Shown here: piece by piece, positions 34,432 to 43,577 of the stretch
Numbering within the stretch: the first letter of the stretch is position 1
Layout: each line of letters begins with the position of its first letter
From: Candidatus Poribacteria bacterium
GTDB lineage: Bacteria; Poribacteria; WGA-4E; WGA-3G
Assembly: GCA_028824685.1 (NCBI GenBank)
Contig: JAPPCZ010000034.1
Coordinates: 124,001 to 188,000 of the forward strand
DNA: 64,000 nucleotides
Direction: 5' to 3'
Notes under the pieces: model-generated
The model's input: the letters and a program-made list of their open reading frames with translations, nothing else
The model's database searches: none
Told to the model about the DNA's origin: nothing
Made by a program: the position numbers and the translations under genes

Positions 34432-36543
34432 TTACGATGTTGATGTCGTGTTTGTAATCAAATCCTCCGCAACGCTTGTTGGGACCTCTCTATAATGTGC
34501 GAATTCCATAGAATAGTTGGCACGTCCCTGTGTCAGCGAACGAAGTGCCTTGACGTAACCGAACATTTCCGATAATGGCACATCTACCCGAACTACTTGA
34601 ATTCGTGATTTTTCATGGATCTCTGTATCTCTAATGTGAGCACGTCGAGAATTAAGATCGCCAATCACTTTTCCGAGGTACTCATCTGGCACTATAACTT
34701 CAACTGCCATGATTGGCTCAAGTAGCACCGAACCTGCCTTTTTTGCAGCTTCCTTGAACGCCATTGAACCGGCAATTGAAAATGCCATCTCAGACGAATC
34801 TACTTGATGAAAAGAACCATCTACAAGGCGAACACCTACATCAACGACTGGATAACCGGCTAAAGTGCCAACGTTCATTGCATTTTCGATACCTTTTCGC
34901 ACTGCAGGGACGTATTCTTGAGGGATAACCCCGCCCTTTGTTTCATCGCTAAATTCAAAACCTGTGCCCTTTTCAAGCGGTGTCACCTCAATGACAACAT
35001 GCCCGAACATACCTTTACCACCTGACTGTCGGACAAATCTGCCTTCAACTTTTACTGGCTTAAGAAGCGTTTCCCGGTATGCCACTTCAGGCGAACCCAC
35101 ATTGGCGGAAACGTTAAACTCTCTCACTAACCTATCCACAATGATTTCAAGGTGAAGTTCACCCATGCCGGATAGTAGTGTTTGTCCTGTGTCAGGGTCT
35201 TGATGAACCTTAAAAGTTGGGTCTTCCTCTGCCAGTTTTGAGAGAGCAAGGTTCAATTTATCAATATCTGATTGCGAACGGGGCTCAACTGCCACTGACA
35301 TAACGGGTAGTGGAAACACCATCGTTTCCAAAGCAATCGGTGCTTTGGGATCACAGATTGTGTCGCCAGTGCTTAAATCTTTTAGCCCAATCGCAGCAAC
35401 AATGTCACCAGCACTAAGGGATTGATGTTCTTCCCGTTTGTTAGCGTGCATCTGCATCAATCTGCCGATGCGTTCATATTTTTCACTATTGCTGTTGTAA
35501 ACAGTATCACCTTTGTTGAGAACACCGGAATAGACGCGTAAGTATGTCAGTTTTCCTACGTGCGGGTCAGTAGTAATTTTGAATGCAAGCGCACAGAATG
35601 GTGCATCTTTGTCTGCGGTGCGAGTCTCTTCTTCCTCAGTTTTCGGATTAAAACCTACAACAGGTTTGACATCTGTTGGAGCAGGCAAATAAGAAACAAT
35701 CCCATCCAGAAGCGGTTGGACTCCCTTGTTTTTTAATGCACTGCCACAAAGCACTGGAACGACTTTACTACTGAGTACTGCTTGCCTCAATCCAGTTTTA
35801 ATTTCTTCGGGGGTAATCTCAACGCCGTCGAGGTACTTCTCTAATAGTTCATCATCCCATTCTGCGACTGCTGCAAATAACCGATCACGATATTCATGCA
35901 CCATTTCTTCCATCTCTGCGGGAATATCAGTTTCATGAATAACTTCGCCAAGACTTCCTTCGTCCCACAATTGTCCTTTCATTGAAATGAGGTCAACAAT
36001 TCCTTTGAATTGTTCAGCGGATCCGATTGGGAGTTGAATAGGCACGGCAGTTGCGCCTAAGCGTTCACCCATCATTTCAACGGTTCGGAAGAAGTCAGCA
36101 CCTGTTCTATCCATTTTATTGATGTAAGCGATGCGAGGGATTTCGTATTTATCTGCTTGTCGCCAGACGGTTTCCGATTGCGGTTCAACACCGCCGACCG
36201 CACAGAACACAGCAACAGCCCCATCCAGAACTCTCAGTGAACGTTCAACTTCAACTGTAAAGTCAATATGTCCTGGCGTGTCAATGATATTAATATGGTG
36301 TTCTTTCCAGTTACAGGTAGTTGCCGCAGCAGTAATTGTAATGCCGCGTTCCTGTTCCTGCACCATCCAATCCATTGTGGTTGTGCCATCATCAACCTCG
36401 CCGATCCGATAAACTCTACCTGTATAGTATAAGATTCGTTCGGTTACGGTCGTTTTGCCCGCGTCAATGTGCGCCATAATACCGATGTTCCGCGTATTTG
36501 ATAGGGTTGAGCGGCGTGGCACCCTTTGATTTTTGTCCGACAC
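34432..36543 (-). CDS. fusA: Elongation factor G
   Basis: 703 residues, the translocase. GTG start with AGGGAG ten bases upstream. G domain: [69 protein letters not shown]. Domains II-V follow ([55 protein letters not shown]). Full length, a canonical EF-G rather than the EF-G2/Tet-like type. Confidence 0.98.
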   Translation of the reverse strand: MSDKNQRVPRRSTLSNTRNIGIMAHIDAGKTTVTERILYYTGRVYRIGEVDDGTTTMDWMVQEQERGITITAAATTCNWKEHHINIIDTPGHIDFTVEVERSLRVLDGAVAVFCAVGGVEPQSETVWRQADKYEIPRIAYINKMDRTGADFFRTVEMMGERLGATAVPIQLPIGSAEQFKGIVDLISMKGQLWDEGSLGEVIHETDIPAEMEEMVHEYRDRLFAAVAEWDDELLEKYLDGVEITPEEIKTGLRQAVLSSKVVPVLCGSALKNKGVQPLLDGIVSYLPAPTDVKPVVGFNPKTEEEETRTADKDAPFCALAFKITTDPHVGKLTYLRVYSGVLNKGDTVYNSNSEKYERIGRLMQMHANKREEHQSLSAGDIVAAIGLKDLSTGDTICDPKAPIALETMVFPLPVMSVAVEPRSQSDIDKLNLALSKLAEEDPTFKVHQDPDTGQTLLSGMGELHLEIIVDRLVREFNVSANVGSPEVAYRETLLKPVKVEGRFVRQSGGKGMFGHVVIEVTPLEKGTGFEFSDETKGGVIPQEYVPAVRKGIENAMNVGTLAGYPVVDVGVRLVDGSFHQVDSSEMAFSIAGSMAFKEAAKKAGSVLLEPIMAVEVIVPDEYLGKVIGDLNSRRAHIRDTEIHEKSRIQVVRVDVPLSEMFGYVKALRSLTQGRANYSMEFAHYREVPTSVAEDLITNTTSTS

Positions 36544-36629
36544 AGTTTAATAACTCCCTGTTTATTTAGTCTCTATAACATCGTCTTACTATTTTCGTGT
36601 TGTTTATGTTATTTTACAAATATAATTGA

Positions 36630-37100
36630 TTACCATCTGTAATGTGCAAAAGCCCTATTGGCTTCAGCCATGCGGTGCTGTTCCTGCTTTTTACGAATTG
36701 CTTCACCTTCATTCTGAGATGCATCCAAAAGTTCACCTGCTAAGCGAGCGGGCATCCCCTTTTCACCTCGACTCCGCGCAGATTGGATAATCCAGTTAAT
36801 TGCTAATGTTGTTCGTCGTTCAGTTTTTACGTCTACCGGCACTTGATAGGTTTGGCTTCCAACACGCCGTGGACGGATTTCCAGCACAGGTTTTACATTA
36901 TTGATAGCTTGACGAAACACGTCAAAACCTTCATCTTTCGTTCGCTCTTCAATAATTTTAAAACTTGTGTACACAATCCGTTGTGCAGTGCCTTTTTTTC
37001 CATCCCACATCAGATGGTTAATAAACTTTGAAACTAATTTGCTGTTGTGAACGGCATCGGGACTTACATCCCGTTTTGTGACGTTTCCACGCCTCGGCAT
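36630..37100 (-). CDS. rpsG: 30S ribosomal protein S7
   Basis: 156 residues: MPRRGNVTKRDVSPDAVHNSKLVSKFINHLMWDGKKGTAQRIVY, IRPRRVGSQTYQVPVDVKTERRTTLAINWII and KKQEQHRMAEANRAFAHYRW. S7 nucleates the 30S head and in E. coli represses the str operon. RBS GGAGGAG, ATG. Position between rpsL and fusA is canonical. Confidence 0.98.
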   Translation of the reverse strand: MPRRGNVTKRDVSPDAVHNSKLVSKFINHLMWDGKKGTAQRIVYTSFKIIEERTKDEGFDVFRQAINNVKPVLEIRPRRVGSQTYQVPVDVKTERRTTLAINWIIQSARSRGEKGMPARLAGELLDASQNEGEAIRKKQEQHRMAEANRAFAHYRW

Positions 37101-37201
37101 CTATTACTCCTCCAGAAATTGAGAGAACAACTCACTCTCTTACCGGTATTACAATCTATCGCGTTTCCTTGAACAACGATGAAATTAATATTGCCAGTTA
37201 A

Positions 37202-37576
37202 TTAGCTGGGCTTCCGCGCTCCGTATTTAGAGCGCCCCTGGCGACGGTTTTCTACGCCAGCTGTATCTAATTTACCACGCACAATATGGTATCGGACATT
37301 GGATAAATCCTTGACTCGTCCACCACGGACTAACACAACTGAGTGTTCCTGCAGATTGTGGTCAATCCCTGGAATATAGCAGGTCGCTTCATCAGCAGAA
37401 GAGGTAAACCGGACACGTGCGACTTTCCGTAAAGCAGAGTTCGGTTTGTTTGGTGTCACCGTTTTCACTTGTAAGCAGATACCTCTGCGCTGTGGACATT
37501 GCTGCAGAATCGGGGATTTCGTTTTCTTACGATATTTTTTACGCGGTTTTTTAATTAACTGATTAATTGTCGGCAT
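37202..37576 (-). CDS. rpsL: 30S ribosomal protein S12 with altered accuracy-centre loop
   Basis: 124 residues from the ATG at 37576 (GAGGTG upstream; a GTG two codons earlier abuts the RBS). [32 protein letters not shown] and the loop [22 protein letters not shown] are present. In nearly all bacteria the last reads KDLPGVRYH; here P-G is replaced by S92-N93, while the methylthiolated aspartate (D90) and both lysines are kept. The corresponding Pro90/Gly91 in E. coli are sites of streptomycin-resistance and -dependence mutations. First gene of the superoperon. Confidence 0.97.
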   Translation of the reverse strand: MPTINQLIKKPRKKYRKKTKSPILQQCPQRRGICLQVKTVTPNKPNSALRKVARVRFTSSADEATCYIPGIDHNLQEHSVVLVRGGRVKDLSNVRYHIVRGKLDTAGVENRRQGRSKYGARKPS

Positions 37577-37610
37577 TTTCACACCTCACTGACAAACAAC
37601 AATTTATAGA

Positions 37611-37641
37611 CAAAAGAAAAAGCCCTCACAGGGCTTACGAT
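37611..37641 (-). terminator. Terminator-like hairpin in the rpsL leader
   Basis: On the minus strand AAGCCCT-gtg-AGGGCTT followed by TTTTCTTTT, about 35 bases before the rpsL ATG and about 110 bases after the promoter. It could end read-through from the upstream nagA-like gene, or act as an attenuator for the whole superoperon. Confidence 0.75.
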
Positions 37642-37751
37642 TCAACTGAACACATTAACGTTGCTGTGAAAAACGACGTTAGACTGCTTCCAAATTGAAT
37701 GCCTCCTGTGTTTCTCTCTAAACAAAACTTACTACAACACTCAAAACTTTA

Positions 37752-37780
37752 ATTATAATCTGATTTGTGTCTTTTGTCAA
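37752..37780 (-). promoter_or_regulatory. Consensus sigma-70 promoter of the ribosomal superoperon
   Basis: Minus strand TTGACA (37775-37780), 17-bp spacer, TATAAT (37752-37757): a full match to consensus. The leader of ~165 bases before rpsL contains the terminator-like hairpin at 37611 and an AGGAGG sequence at about 37707 with no substantial reading frame after it. Confidence 0.9.
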
Positions 37781-37837
37781 GTTAATTTAGAAAAATTATG
37801 AAAATTATTAGAGATTTATTGCGAAATTGCTAAATTA

Positions 37838-39070
37838 TCACGATTTAATCGCTTTTCCACGCAGAATTACGTTCTGCACGTTCAAATTTTCATCAACGAT
37901 AACTATGTCTGCGGCTTTGTCTGGTGCAATTGAACCTATACGATCATCAATACCTAAATTTAGAGCAGGTGTTAATGTCGCCATCGTTAAAGTTTCTTCT
38001 AAAGAAAAGCCCCATCCTATAACGTTACGAATGCCATCCATAAGGGTAATGATTGCACCTGCGAGTCGTTCAGTCGGTTTGCCGACATCTAACCACATTG
38101 CATCGTTTTTTATGTATTTGGGAGGATCCGAATCTGCTGCTGCGTTGAGGCGATAAGCGTCGTGTTCTGCTTCGTAGATAGCATCTTTTTGCCATTCTTC
38201 TGCTGTTAGTCCTGCATGTTCAGTGCAATCTGTAATCAATCCGACCCCTAAAATTCCTTTATGTTGGATCAGGTGCTTGCCCCAGAAGGGGTGAACGTGG
38301 TGTTCGTCAACTATCAATTCAGCGTGGACATCAGGGTGTGCGAAAACTGCTTCAAGTGCGCCGAGGTCGCGGTGGTGCATGCCACTCATCCCGTTATAGG
38401 TGTGTGTAGCACGTGTTACGCCTGCATCAATGGCATCCATCGCTTGTTGATACGTGGCATTTGTGTGCCCCATTGCGATAACGATGTGGTTATAGGCATC
38501 TGTCTTGTAAGCGGCGAGGTGTTTAATGAACTGTAAATCCTTATCGTTTTCTGGGGCAATAGAAATCACTTTTAAGGTGCCGTCAGAGGCTGCCCACATT
38601 GCGTGGAATTCTTCAAAGTTTGGGGGTGTAATGTATTTGGCGTTCTGTGCGCCATTTTTTGCGAGGCTGCCGAATTTTCCTTCAACATACGACCCTACAA
38701 TCCGCGCACCATCTGCTATCGGTTGGTCAACGACCTGTGCAATTGCGGTTAGGGATGCGTTGATCTGCTCCATACTTCCAGAGGAGATACCCACTACCAA
38801 CGACGTAACACCGTTAGCAGCATGTGCACGGGCAATCGTTTCAATGTCTTCAACTTTACCCGTCATGCTGTCGTAGCCGCCGCCGCCGTGAATCAACCCA
38901 TCAATCAGTCCGGGAATTACAAGATTCCCTGCAGCATCAATAACTTCGTCTGACGGTGGAAGTTGCTCTTTAGTTATTGCTGAAATTGTATCACCGTGAA
39001 TGACGAGATTGCCCGGACCGTAATGTTTAGGGGTATAGATGTCGCCATTCACAATCGTTAGTGTTTCCAT
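37838..39070 (-). CDS. N-acetylglucosamine-6-phosphate deacetylase-like amidohydrolase
   Basis: 410 residues from the ATG at 39070 (METLTIVNGDIYTP); an in-frame start at 39127 would overlap the previous gene and precedes the conserved domain. Amidohydrolase TIM barrel: GLIDGLIHGGGGYD, YVEGKFGSLAK (metal Glu), AMGHTNATY (His), ATHTYNGMSGMHHRD (His) and LITDCTEHAG (catalytic Asp). The usual first HxH histidine is Leu59; only H61 remains, as in single-metal NagA enzymes. Predicted to deacetylate GlcNAc-6-phosphate or a related amino-sugar. It is probably co-transcribed with the ThuA-like gene 20 bases upstream. Confidence 0.75.
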   Translation of the reverse strand: METLTIVNGDIYTPKHYGPGNLVIHGDTISAITKEQLPPSDEVIDAAGNLVIPGLIDGLIHGGGGYDSMTGKVEDIETIARAHAANGVTSLVVGISSGSMEQINASLTAIAQVVDQPIADGARIVGSYVEGKFGSLAKNGAQNAKYITPPNFEEFHAMWAASDGTLKVISIAPENDKDLQFIKHLAAYKTDAYNHIVIAMGHTNATYQQAMDAIDAGVTRATHTYNGMSGMHHRDLGALEAVFAHPDVHAELIVDEHHVHPFWGKHLIQHKGILGVGLITDCTEHAGLTAEEWQKDAIYEAEHDAYRLNAAADSDPPKYIKNDAMWLDVGKPTERLAGAIITLMDGIRNVIGWGFSLEETLTMATLTPALNLGIDDRIGSIAPDKAADIVIVDENLNVQNVILRGKAIKS

Positions 39071-39089
39071 ATCTCCCAAAATCTCTTCC

Positions 39090-39722
39090 TTAAATCTGTT
39101 TTGATACCCAGAGAATGCTTTGTGCAAGAAACTGCAAAAACGGTTCTAATTCAAAATCTTTTTGATGTCCTAATGAAGTATAGCAGATGCGTTCATCATT
39201 ATGTAAACGCGTCCATGCCACTGGTTCCGAATGTTCGTCTGTGTGTCCCATCAACAGAACAGAAGTATCGTTACGAAGCGATGGATTTTTGTAAAGACTG
39301 CCATAACTTTCAAATTTTGGAATATCGTTTAGAATTGGATGTTCTGGTGCTACGGTTTCTAATTGAACTATGGGACCGTGTCCGTAATGTCCCTGATAAT
39401 CTCCACCTAAAACAACCTTGTCAAATTCCAACCAGTTCTGATACGCGTGGCTTGCCGTTCTAACACCCACAAGTGGTCTGCCTTGTTCGCAATACGCCTG
39501 AAATTGTCTGAGCGATTCTCCTTCTGTATTAAGGCGACGCGTAAATACCAACAAGGCATCTGCATCATCTAATGCATCTAATGAAGGGTTATCGTCTTCT
39601 GATTCGTAGATAATCAAATTTGCTTGGACCGGATAGTTTTTCTCAATGTAGGTTTTGAAGCTATTTAACGATGTTTCGGAGTCGTATTCAAAAGAACCGG
39701 AAAGCATACACAAATTCAGCAC
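39090..39722 (-). CDS. ThuA-like domain protein
   Basis: 210 residues of the ThuA (trehalose-utilisation-like), class-I glutamine amidotransferase fold: LNLCMLSGSFEYDSE, LDDADALLVFTRRL, LRQFQAYCEQGRPLVGVRTASHAYQNW, VVLGGDYQGHYGHGP and HPILNDIPKFESYGSLY. The GVRTASHAY nucleophile-elbow region has Thr where classical amidotransferases have Cys, as usual for ThuA. The role is probably carbohydrate metabolism or ligand binding; the substrate is unknown. It lies directly upstream of the nagA-like gene. Confidence 0.8.
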   Translation of the reverse strand: MLNLCMLSGSFEYDSETSLNSFKTYIEKNYPVQANLIIYESEDDNPSLDALDDADALLVFTRRLNTEGESLRQFQAYCEQGRPLVGVRTASHAYQNWLEFDKVVLGGDYQGHYGHGPIVQLETVAPEHPILNDIPKFESYGSLYKNPSLRNDTSVLLMGHTDEHSEPVAWTRLHNDERICYTSLGHQKDFELEPFLQFLAQSILWVSKQI

Positions 39723-39756
39723 AAATTTACTCCATAAAAATAATGATTAATCTATT

Positions 39757-40260
39757 CTACTTCTTTTCCAAAAATAAAAAACTGTAAGAATACGGATTTT
39801 CTTCATCTGCTTCACAGTCAGTCCGTTTTACTTCTTTCCACTCATTCCAATCAAATGCAGGAAAATAGACATCTCCGTCAAAAGTAGCGTGAATCTGTGT
39901 GAGGTAGAGACGACTTGCATGCGGCAAGAAGGCAGCATAGATAGGCGCACCACCACATATCATGAGTTCCGACCCGTTGCTTCCAGAAAGTGTCTCCGCA
40001 GTTTTAATAACATCCTCGACTGAATGTGTCACGATACAACCTTTAGGTGCTTTATAGTCACGGTTGCGTGTAAGGATAATGTTGCGACGCTTTGCCAACG
40101 GGCGTGGAAGCGTTTCAAAGGTTTTACGCCCCATTACGACTGGTTTACCGATTGTCATATCACGAAAGTGTTTGAGGTCAGCAGGCAGCTGCCAAGGGAT
40201 GTGTGGTCCGTTGCCGATAAGCAGGTTTTTATCTATGGCGGCAATCATTGAGATTCGCAA
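39757..40260 (-). CDS. folA: Dihydrofolate reductase
   Basis: 167 residues reducing dihydrofolate with NADPH. ISMIAAIDKNLLIGNGPHIPWQLPADLKHFRDMTIGKPVVMGRKTFETLP matches DHFR, with catalytic acid in the DLKHF helix, NIILTRN, and GGAPIYAAFLPHASRLYLTQIHATFDGDVYFP. Start is uncertain: TTG at 40260 (MRISMIAAID) fits homologues and has AGGAG 13 bases upstream; ATG at 40248 and GTG at 40287 are alternatives. It regenerates the folate consumed by ThyA, encoded one gene away. Confidence 0.93.
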   Translation of the reverse strand: MRISMIAAIDKNLLIGNGPHIPWQLPADLKHFRDMTIGKPVVMGRKTFETLPRPLAKRRNIILTRNRDYKAPKGCIVTHSVEDVIKTAETLSGSNGSELMICGGAPIYAAFLPHASRLYLTQIHATFDGDVYFPAFDWNEWKEVKRTDCEADEENPYSYSFLFLEKK

Positions 40261-40309
40261 TGTTTTATAAGTACTCCTACAGTTCACAATGTGGTTGTAT
40301 TTACCGATC

Positions 40310-40990
40310 CTATTTTTGTTTAGAAACTATTTCAATAGTACTTGTCCATCTAAGTTCATTTCCCCAGAAACTACTACCTTGTCCGCTTTCTCCAAACTCC
40401 TCATGTGGTTCTAAAAATTCATGAATGGGCAAATTTCGTTTTTCCCTTTTCCCATGAAAATAAAAATATAATACACCGTTGATGAGTTTAAAGTTGTCAA
40501 GCGGATTGATCTTAGGTCGTAAGGGAAGATTGCCGAGATCGGTATTTTCAATTGAGAAATGCAACATAAGCCAATTACTTGTCCGGAAAATGGCGTACAC
40601 CTCGCGCGTTCTTAAGCCTTTGGAAATTTTGGATTTAGCCAACGGAGGGTTGAACGCACTCTTTGGATCCTCTTCTTTTGTAAAATGGAAGATTACCAAC
40701 CCGCCTACCCTATTTGTGCCTCTGAATCGAATGTTCTCACTAAGATCCTCAATTGGGAATGAAAGCGGTACACTCTGTTTTTCTATTCTTTTACCTCTAT
40801 TGAATTCTAATATCAGCTGGTCGGTCTTGAGTTGGGCATCGACTATTTTCCAATTGTCTGGCACACGAACCCGAACTGTAAAACATTCAGTATTACCATT
40901 ATATCCAGAATAAATAAGTTGTTGTTGTTCAGATGTACAACCAATACATAGCAGTAAGAAACTGAAGATGTAAATTATTCGATTTTTCAT
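40310..40990 (-). CDS. Predicted lipoprotein, unknown function
   Basis: 226 residues from ATG 40990. Residues 1-~20 are a lipoprotein signal peptide with lipobox LCIGC. The mature part is beta-rich: FTVRVRVPDNWKIVDAQLK, GGLVIFHFTKEEDPKSAF, GVLYFYFHGKRE, ending near ELRWTSTIEIVSKQK. No family recognised. It lies between thyA and folA, 13 bases after thyA, so it shares their transcript, although nothing suggests a role in nucleotide metabolism. Confidence 0.6.
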   Translation of the reverse strand: MKNRIIYIFSFLLLCIGCTSEQQQLIYSGYNGNTECFTVRVRVPDNWKIVDAQLKTDQLILEFNRGKRIEKQSVPLSFPIEDLSENIRFRGTNRVGGLVIFHFTKEEDPKSAFNPPLAKSKISKGLRTREVYAIFRTSNWLMLHFSIENTDLGNLPLRPKINPLDNFKLINGVLYFYFHGKREKRNLPIHEFLEPHEEFGESGQGSSFWGNELRWTSTIEIVSKQK

Positions 40991-41003
40991 CTCAATTCTG
41001 CTT

Positions 41004-41801
41004 TTAAACAATCATTTTGGCACGAATTGCATCGTGATGTTGATAGTTCTGTAACTGCAAATCTTGAATTCTGAAATTGTCAATGGAGGTAACATCTGTA
41101 TTCATGATGAGTTCTGGCAATGGGTAGGGTTGTCGTTGTAGTTGTGTTTTAACTTGATCAAAATGTGCGTGATAGATGTGTGCATCGCCTAAAACATGGA
41201 TAAATTCACTCGGTTGGAGATCAGTTATCTGTGCTATCATGGATAGCAGTAGCGAATAGGATGCAATATTAAAAGGCACACCAAGGAACATATCACAACT
41301 CCGTTGATACATCTGCAACGACAATTTGCCGTCTGCCACAAAGAATTGAAAAAACATGTGACAAGGTGCTAATGCCATCTGATCTAACTCACTCGGATTC
41401 CACGCGGTAACAATGTGCCTACGACTATGCGGATTTATCTTAAGTTGTTCAATGACCTCTGCCAACTGATCAATTCTGCCGTTTTCTTTGCGCCACCGGC
41501 GCCACTGGACACCGTAAATACAACCGAGTGCACCATCACGTCCCCACGCAGCAGCATTTGCATTCCATATCTGTGTGCCAAGTTTCTGAAATTGTTTGAC
41601 GTGATCGTAACCACGCAGAAAACCTAAGAGTTCCGCTTTGACTGATCGGAAAGCGAGTTTCTTTGTGGTTACTGCAGGAAACCCGTCTTCCAGATTGTAT
41701 CGCATCTGCATGCCAAAGAGGGCACGTGTTTTGCCGTTTCTACCATCACGGTCAACACCGGTATCTAATATCTGCTGAAGTCCTTCAAGATACTGTTTCA
41801 T
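41004..41801 (-). CDS. thyA: Thymidylate synthase
   Basis: 265 residues methylating dUMP with methylene-tetrahydrofolate. The active-site cysteine is C147 in MALAPCHMFFQFFV; other hallmarks are FPAVTTKKLAFRSVKAELLGFLRG, IWNANAAAWGRDGALGCIYGVQWR, QRSCDMFLGVPFNIASYSLLLSMIAQ and HVLGDAHIYHAHFDQVK. Full length and canonical. It belongs to a minus-strand dut-thyA-lipoprotein-folA series that covers dUMP supply, methylation and folate recycling. Confidence 0.97.
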   Translation of the reverse strand: MKQYLEGLQQILDTGVDRDGRNGKTRALFGMQMRYNLEDGFPAVTTKKLAFRSVKAELLGFLRGYDHVKQFQKLGTQIWNANAAAWGRDGALGCIYGVQWRRWRKENGRIDQLAEVIEQLKINPHSRRHIVTAWNPSELDQMALAPCHMFFQFFVADGKLSLQMYQRSCDMFLGVPFNIASYSLLLSMIAQITDLQPSEFIHVLGDAHIYHAHFDQVKTQLQRQPYPLPELIMNTDVTSIDNFRIQDLQLQNYQHHDAIRAKMIV

Positions 41802-41867
41802 GTTTACTACTAAAGCTCCTTTATAATTAATAAGCGTTTCTATAAAAACGTATTTAGGAGCATAAAG

Positions 41868-42299
41868 TTACCTGTCTGTACTGCCAAACCCACCGCGAGA
41901 TGACGTAGTCATCTGATCTACCTCGTTCCATTCTGCCGTCCCTACACGGACAAAAATCGCTTGTGCTATCCGACTACCTCTTTCAATTGTCACAGGTTCA
42001 TCGGTAAAATTGTAGACTTGAATTTTTAGTTCATCCTCTTCACCGCAGTAGTCGTTATCAATAATACCTAAACCTTGTGCCATCATCAAACCGACTTTAC
42101 GCGGCGTGCTACTGCGCATGCATATCATTAACATGTAGCCGGGAGGTGTCTCCACAATAACGTTCGCTGGGATTAAGCCAATTTCTTGTGGCGCAATTTC
42201 CGCTGATTCACGGCAGAGCAAATCAAAACCGACAGAACCTTCGGTTTCGTATTTTGGCAGTGGCAGAGACTTATCTATACGTTTGATTTTGACATCCAT
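41868..42299 (-). CDS. dut: Deoxyuridine 5'-triphosphate nucleotidohydrolase (dUTPase)
   Basis: 143 residues from ATG 42299, which overlaps the upstream SMP-30 stop by one base (TAATG). It hydrolyses dUTP to dUMP, feeding ThyA. Trimeric dUTPase motifs: SVGFDLLC (1), MRSSTPRKVG (2), GIIDNDYCGE (3, catalytic Asp and Tyr), RGSRIAQAIF (4) and SSRGGFGSTDR (5, flexible C-terminal P-loop-like). All essential residues visible. Confidence 0.95.
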   Translation of the reverse strand: MDVKIKRIDKSLPLPKYETEGSVGFDLLCRESAEIAPQEIGLIPANVIVETPPGYMLMICMRSSTPRKVGLMMAQGLGIIDNDYCGEEDELKIQVYNFTDEPVTIERGSRIAQAIFVRVGTAEWNEVDQMTTSSRGGFGSTDR

Positions 42300-43177
42300 T
42301 ACGACACCGCTATCCCTTCTACTTTGCATTCTATACGATAAACGGATGTGCTCGCTGTGATGAAAAGACTTTTCCAAAAATCACCGCCCCATGCCAGATT
42401 CGCGCAGCGTTCGGGAACGATAATGATACCAAGATGTGTTCCATCTGGCGCGAATATCCAAATACCGTTGGGACCTGTTAGATAGACATTCCCTTGCACA
42501 TCTACCTTCATGCCATCTGGAACTCCGTTATCCCCTTTTTCCTCAGCGAAGACACGACCGTTTGCGATTGTGCCATCAGGTTGCACATCAAACGCACGTA
42601 TATGCATGCGTTTGGTATCATTAATATAAAGGATAGACTCATCTGGTGAAAAACAGATGCCGTTAGGTCTATCAAAATCATCTACAAGGAGTGTTAACGT
42701 TCCGCCATCGGGTGATAAACGGTAGACACCGTGAAAATCAAGTTCTTTTTCGGATTTAGCCTTTGAAGATAATCCGTACGGTGGATCGGTAAAATAGATG
42801 CTTCCATCGGATTTAACCACGATATCGTTCGGACTGTTCAGACGTTTACCTTCATAATGCGAAGCGATTGTTAGCACCTCTCCGTCTGCTGTTGTTCGAG
42901 ATACACGGCGATTGTCATGCTCGCAAGCAATTAGGTGACCGCCTTTATCAAAAGTTAAGCCGTTTGATTTTCCTGACGGGTCTCTGAAAACTGTCATGCC
43001 GGATTGTTCATCCCATCGCCGTATTTTGTTTTCAGGGATGTCGCTAAAAAGCAGATACCTTCCGACAGCATGCCAGAGTGGTCCCTCAGTGAATTTACAT
43101 CCGGTAGCCAATTGTTCTACAGTTGCTTCTGAATCTACTAAATCTAATAGACGTGAATCACGGACATCAAGTGCCAT
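42299..43177 (-). CDS. SMP-30/gluconolactonase/LRE family protein
   Basis: 292 residues, six-bladed propeller. CKFTEGPLWHAVGRYLLFSDIPENKIRRWD contains the metal-binding Glu of the family. LNSPNDIVVKSDGSIYFTDPPYG, DRPNGICFSPDESILYINDTKR and GVPDGMKVDVQGNVYLTGPNGI carry the Asn and Asp ligands. Members hydrolyse sugar lactones such as gluconolactone; substrate uncertain. Its last base is shared with dut, so translation is coupled although the functions are unrelated. ATG start. Confidence 0.9.
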   Translation of the reverse strand: MALDVRDSRLLDLVDSEATVEQLATGCKFTEGPLWHAVGRYLLFSDIPENKIRRWDEQSGMTVFRDPSGKSNGLTFDKGGHLIACEHDNRRVSRTTADGEVLTIASHYEGKRLNSPNDIVVKSDGSIYFTDPPYGLSSKAKSEKELDFHGVYRLSPDGGTLTLLVDDFDRPNGICFSPDESILYINDTKRMHIRAFDVQPDGTIANGRVFAEEKGDNGVPDGMKVDVQGNVYLTGPNGIWIFAPDGTHLGIIIVPERCANLAWGGDFWKSLFITASTSVYRIECKVEGIAVS

Positions 43178-43290
43178 GTTTTTCCTTTCCTTTCAATATC
43201 CTTGACACGCATTCCTATTCATGATAACATTAACATAATTGCGTGATAGATTAATTAAAAAAGGGTTCCCTAACCGAGCAAAAATATAAA

Positions 43291-43364
<74 letters not shown>

Positions 43365-43386
43365 ATACGTTAAAAGAAGTTTTAAT

Positions 43387-43415
43387 AGTGTAACAAATTC
43401 GGATATTATTGTCAA
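43387..43415 (-). promoter_or_regulatory. Promoter of tRNA-Arg
   Basis: Minus strand TTGACA (43410-43415), 17-bp spacer, TACACT (43387-43392), 23 bases before the tRNA 5' end. Confidence 0.8.
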
Positions 43416-43472
43416 GTTTTTTGTGTAAAGCACTGGAGTTATTCAGTTTTCGGGTTTTCCATTATTTTAACA

Positions 43473-43502
43473 GGGTCGCGAGTTGGAGCTCGCTCCTACA
43501 GG
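43473..43502 (+). repeat. Family-B palindrome upstream of the Ser/Arg-rich membrane protein
   Basis: GGGTCGCGAG-ttgga-GCTCGC then TCCTACAGG. The closest copy is 56635-56665. Apart from this repeat, the tRNA and its promoter, the 43178-43577 gap holds nothing I recognise. Confidence 0.8.
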
Positions 43503-43577
43503 AAGAAATATTGAATAATATAAGAAACTATTGGAGAAGTGAATGTCTCCGGTAAAGCATTGCGGAGGAATCTCAGT

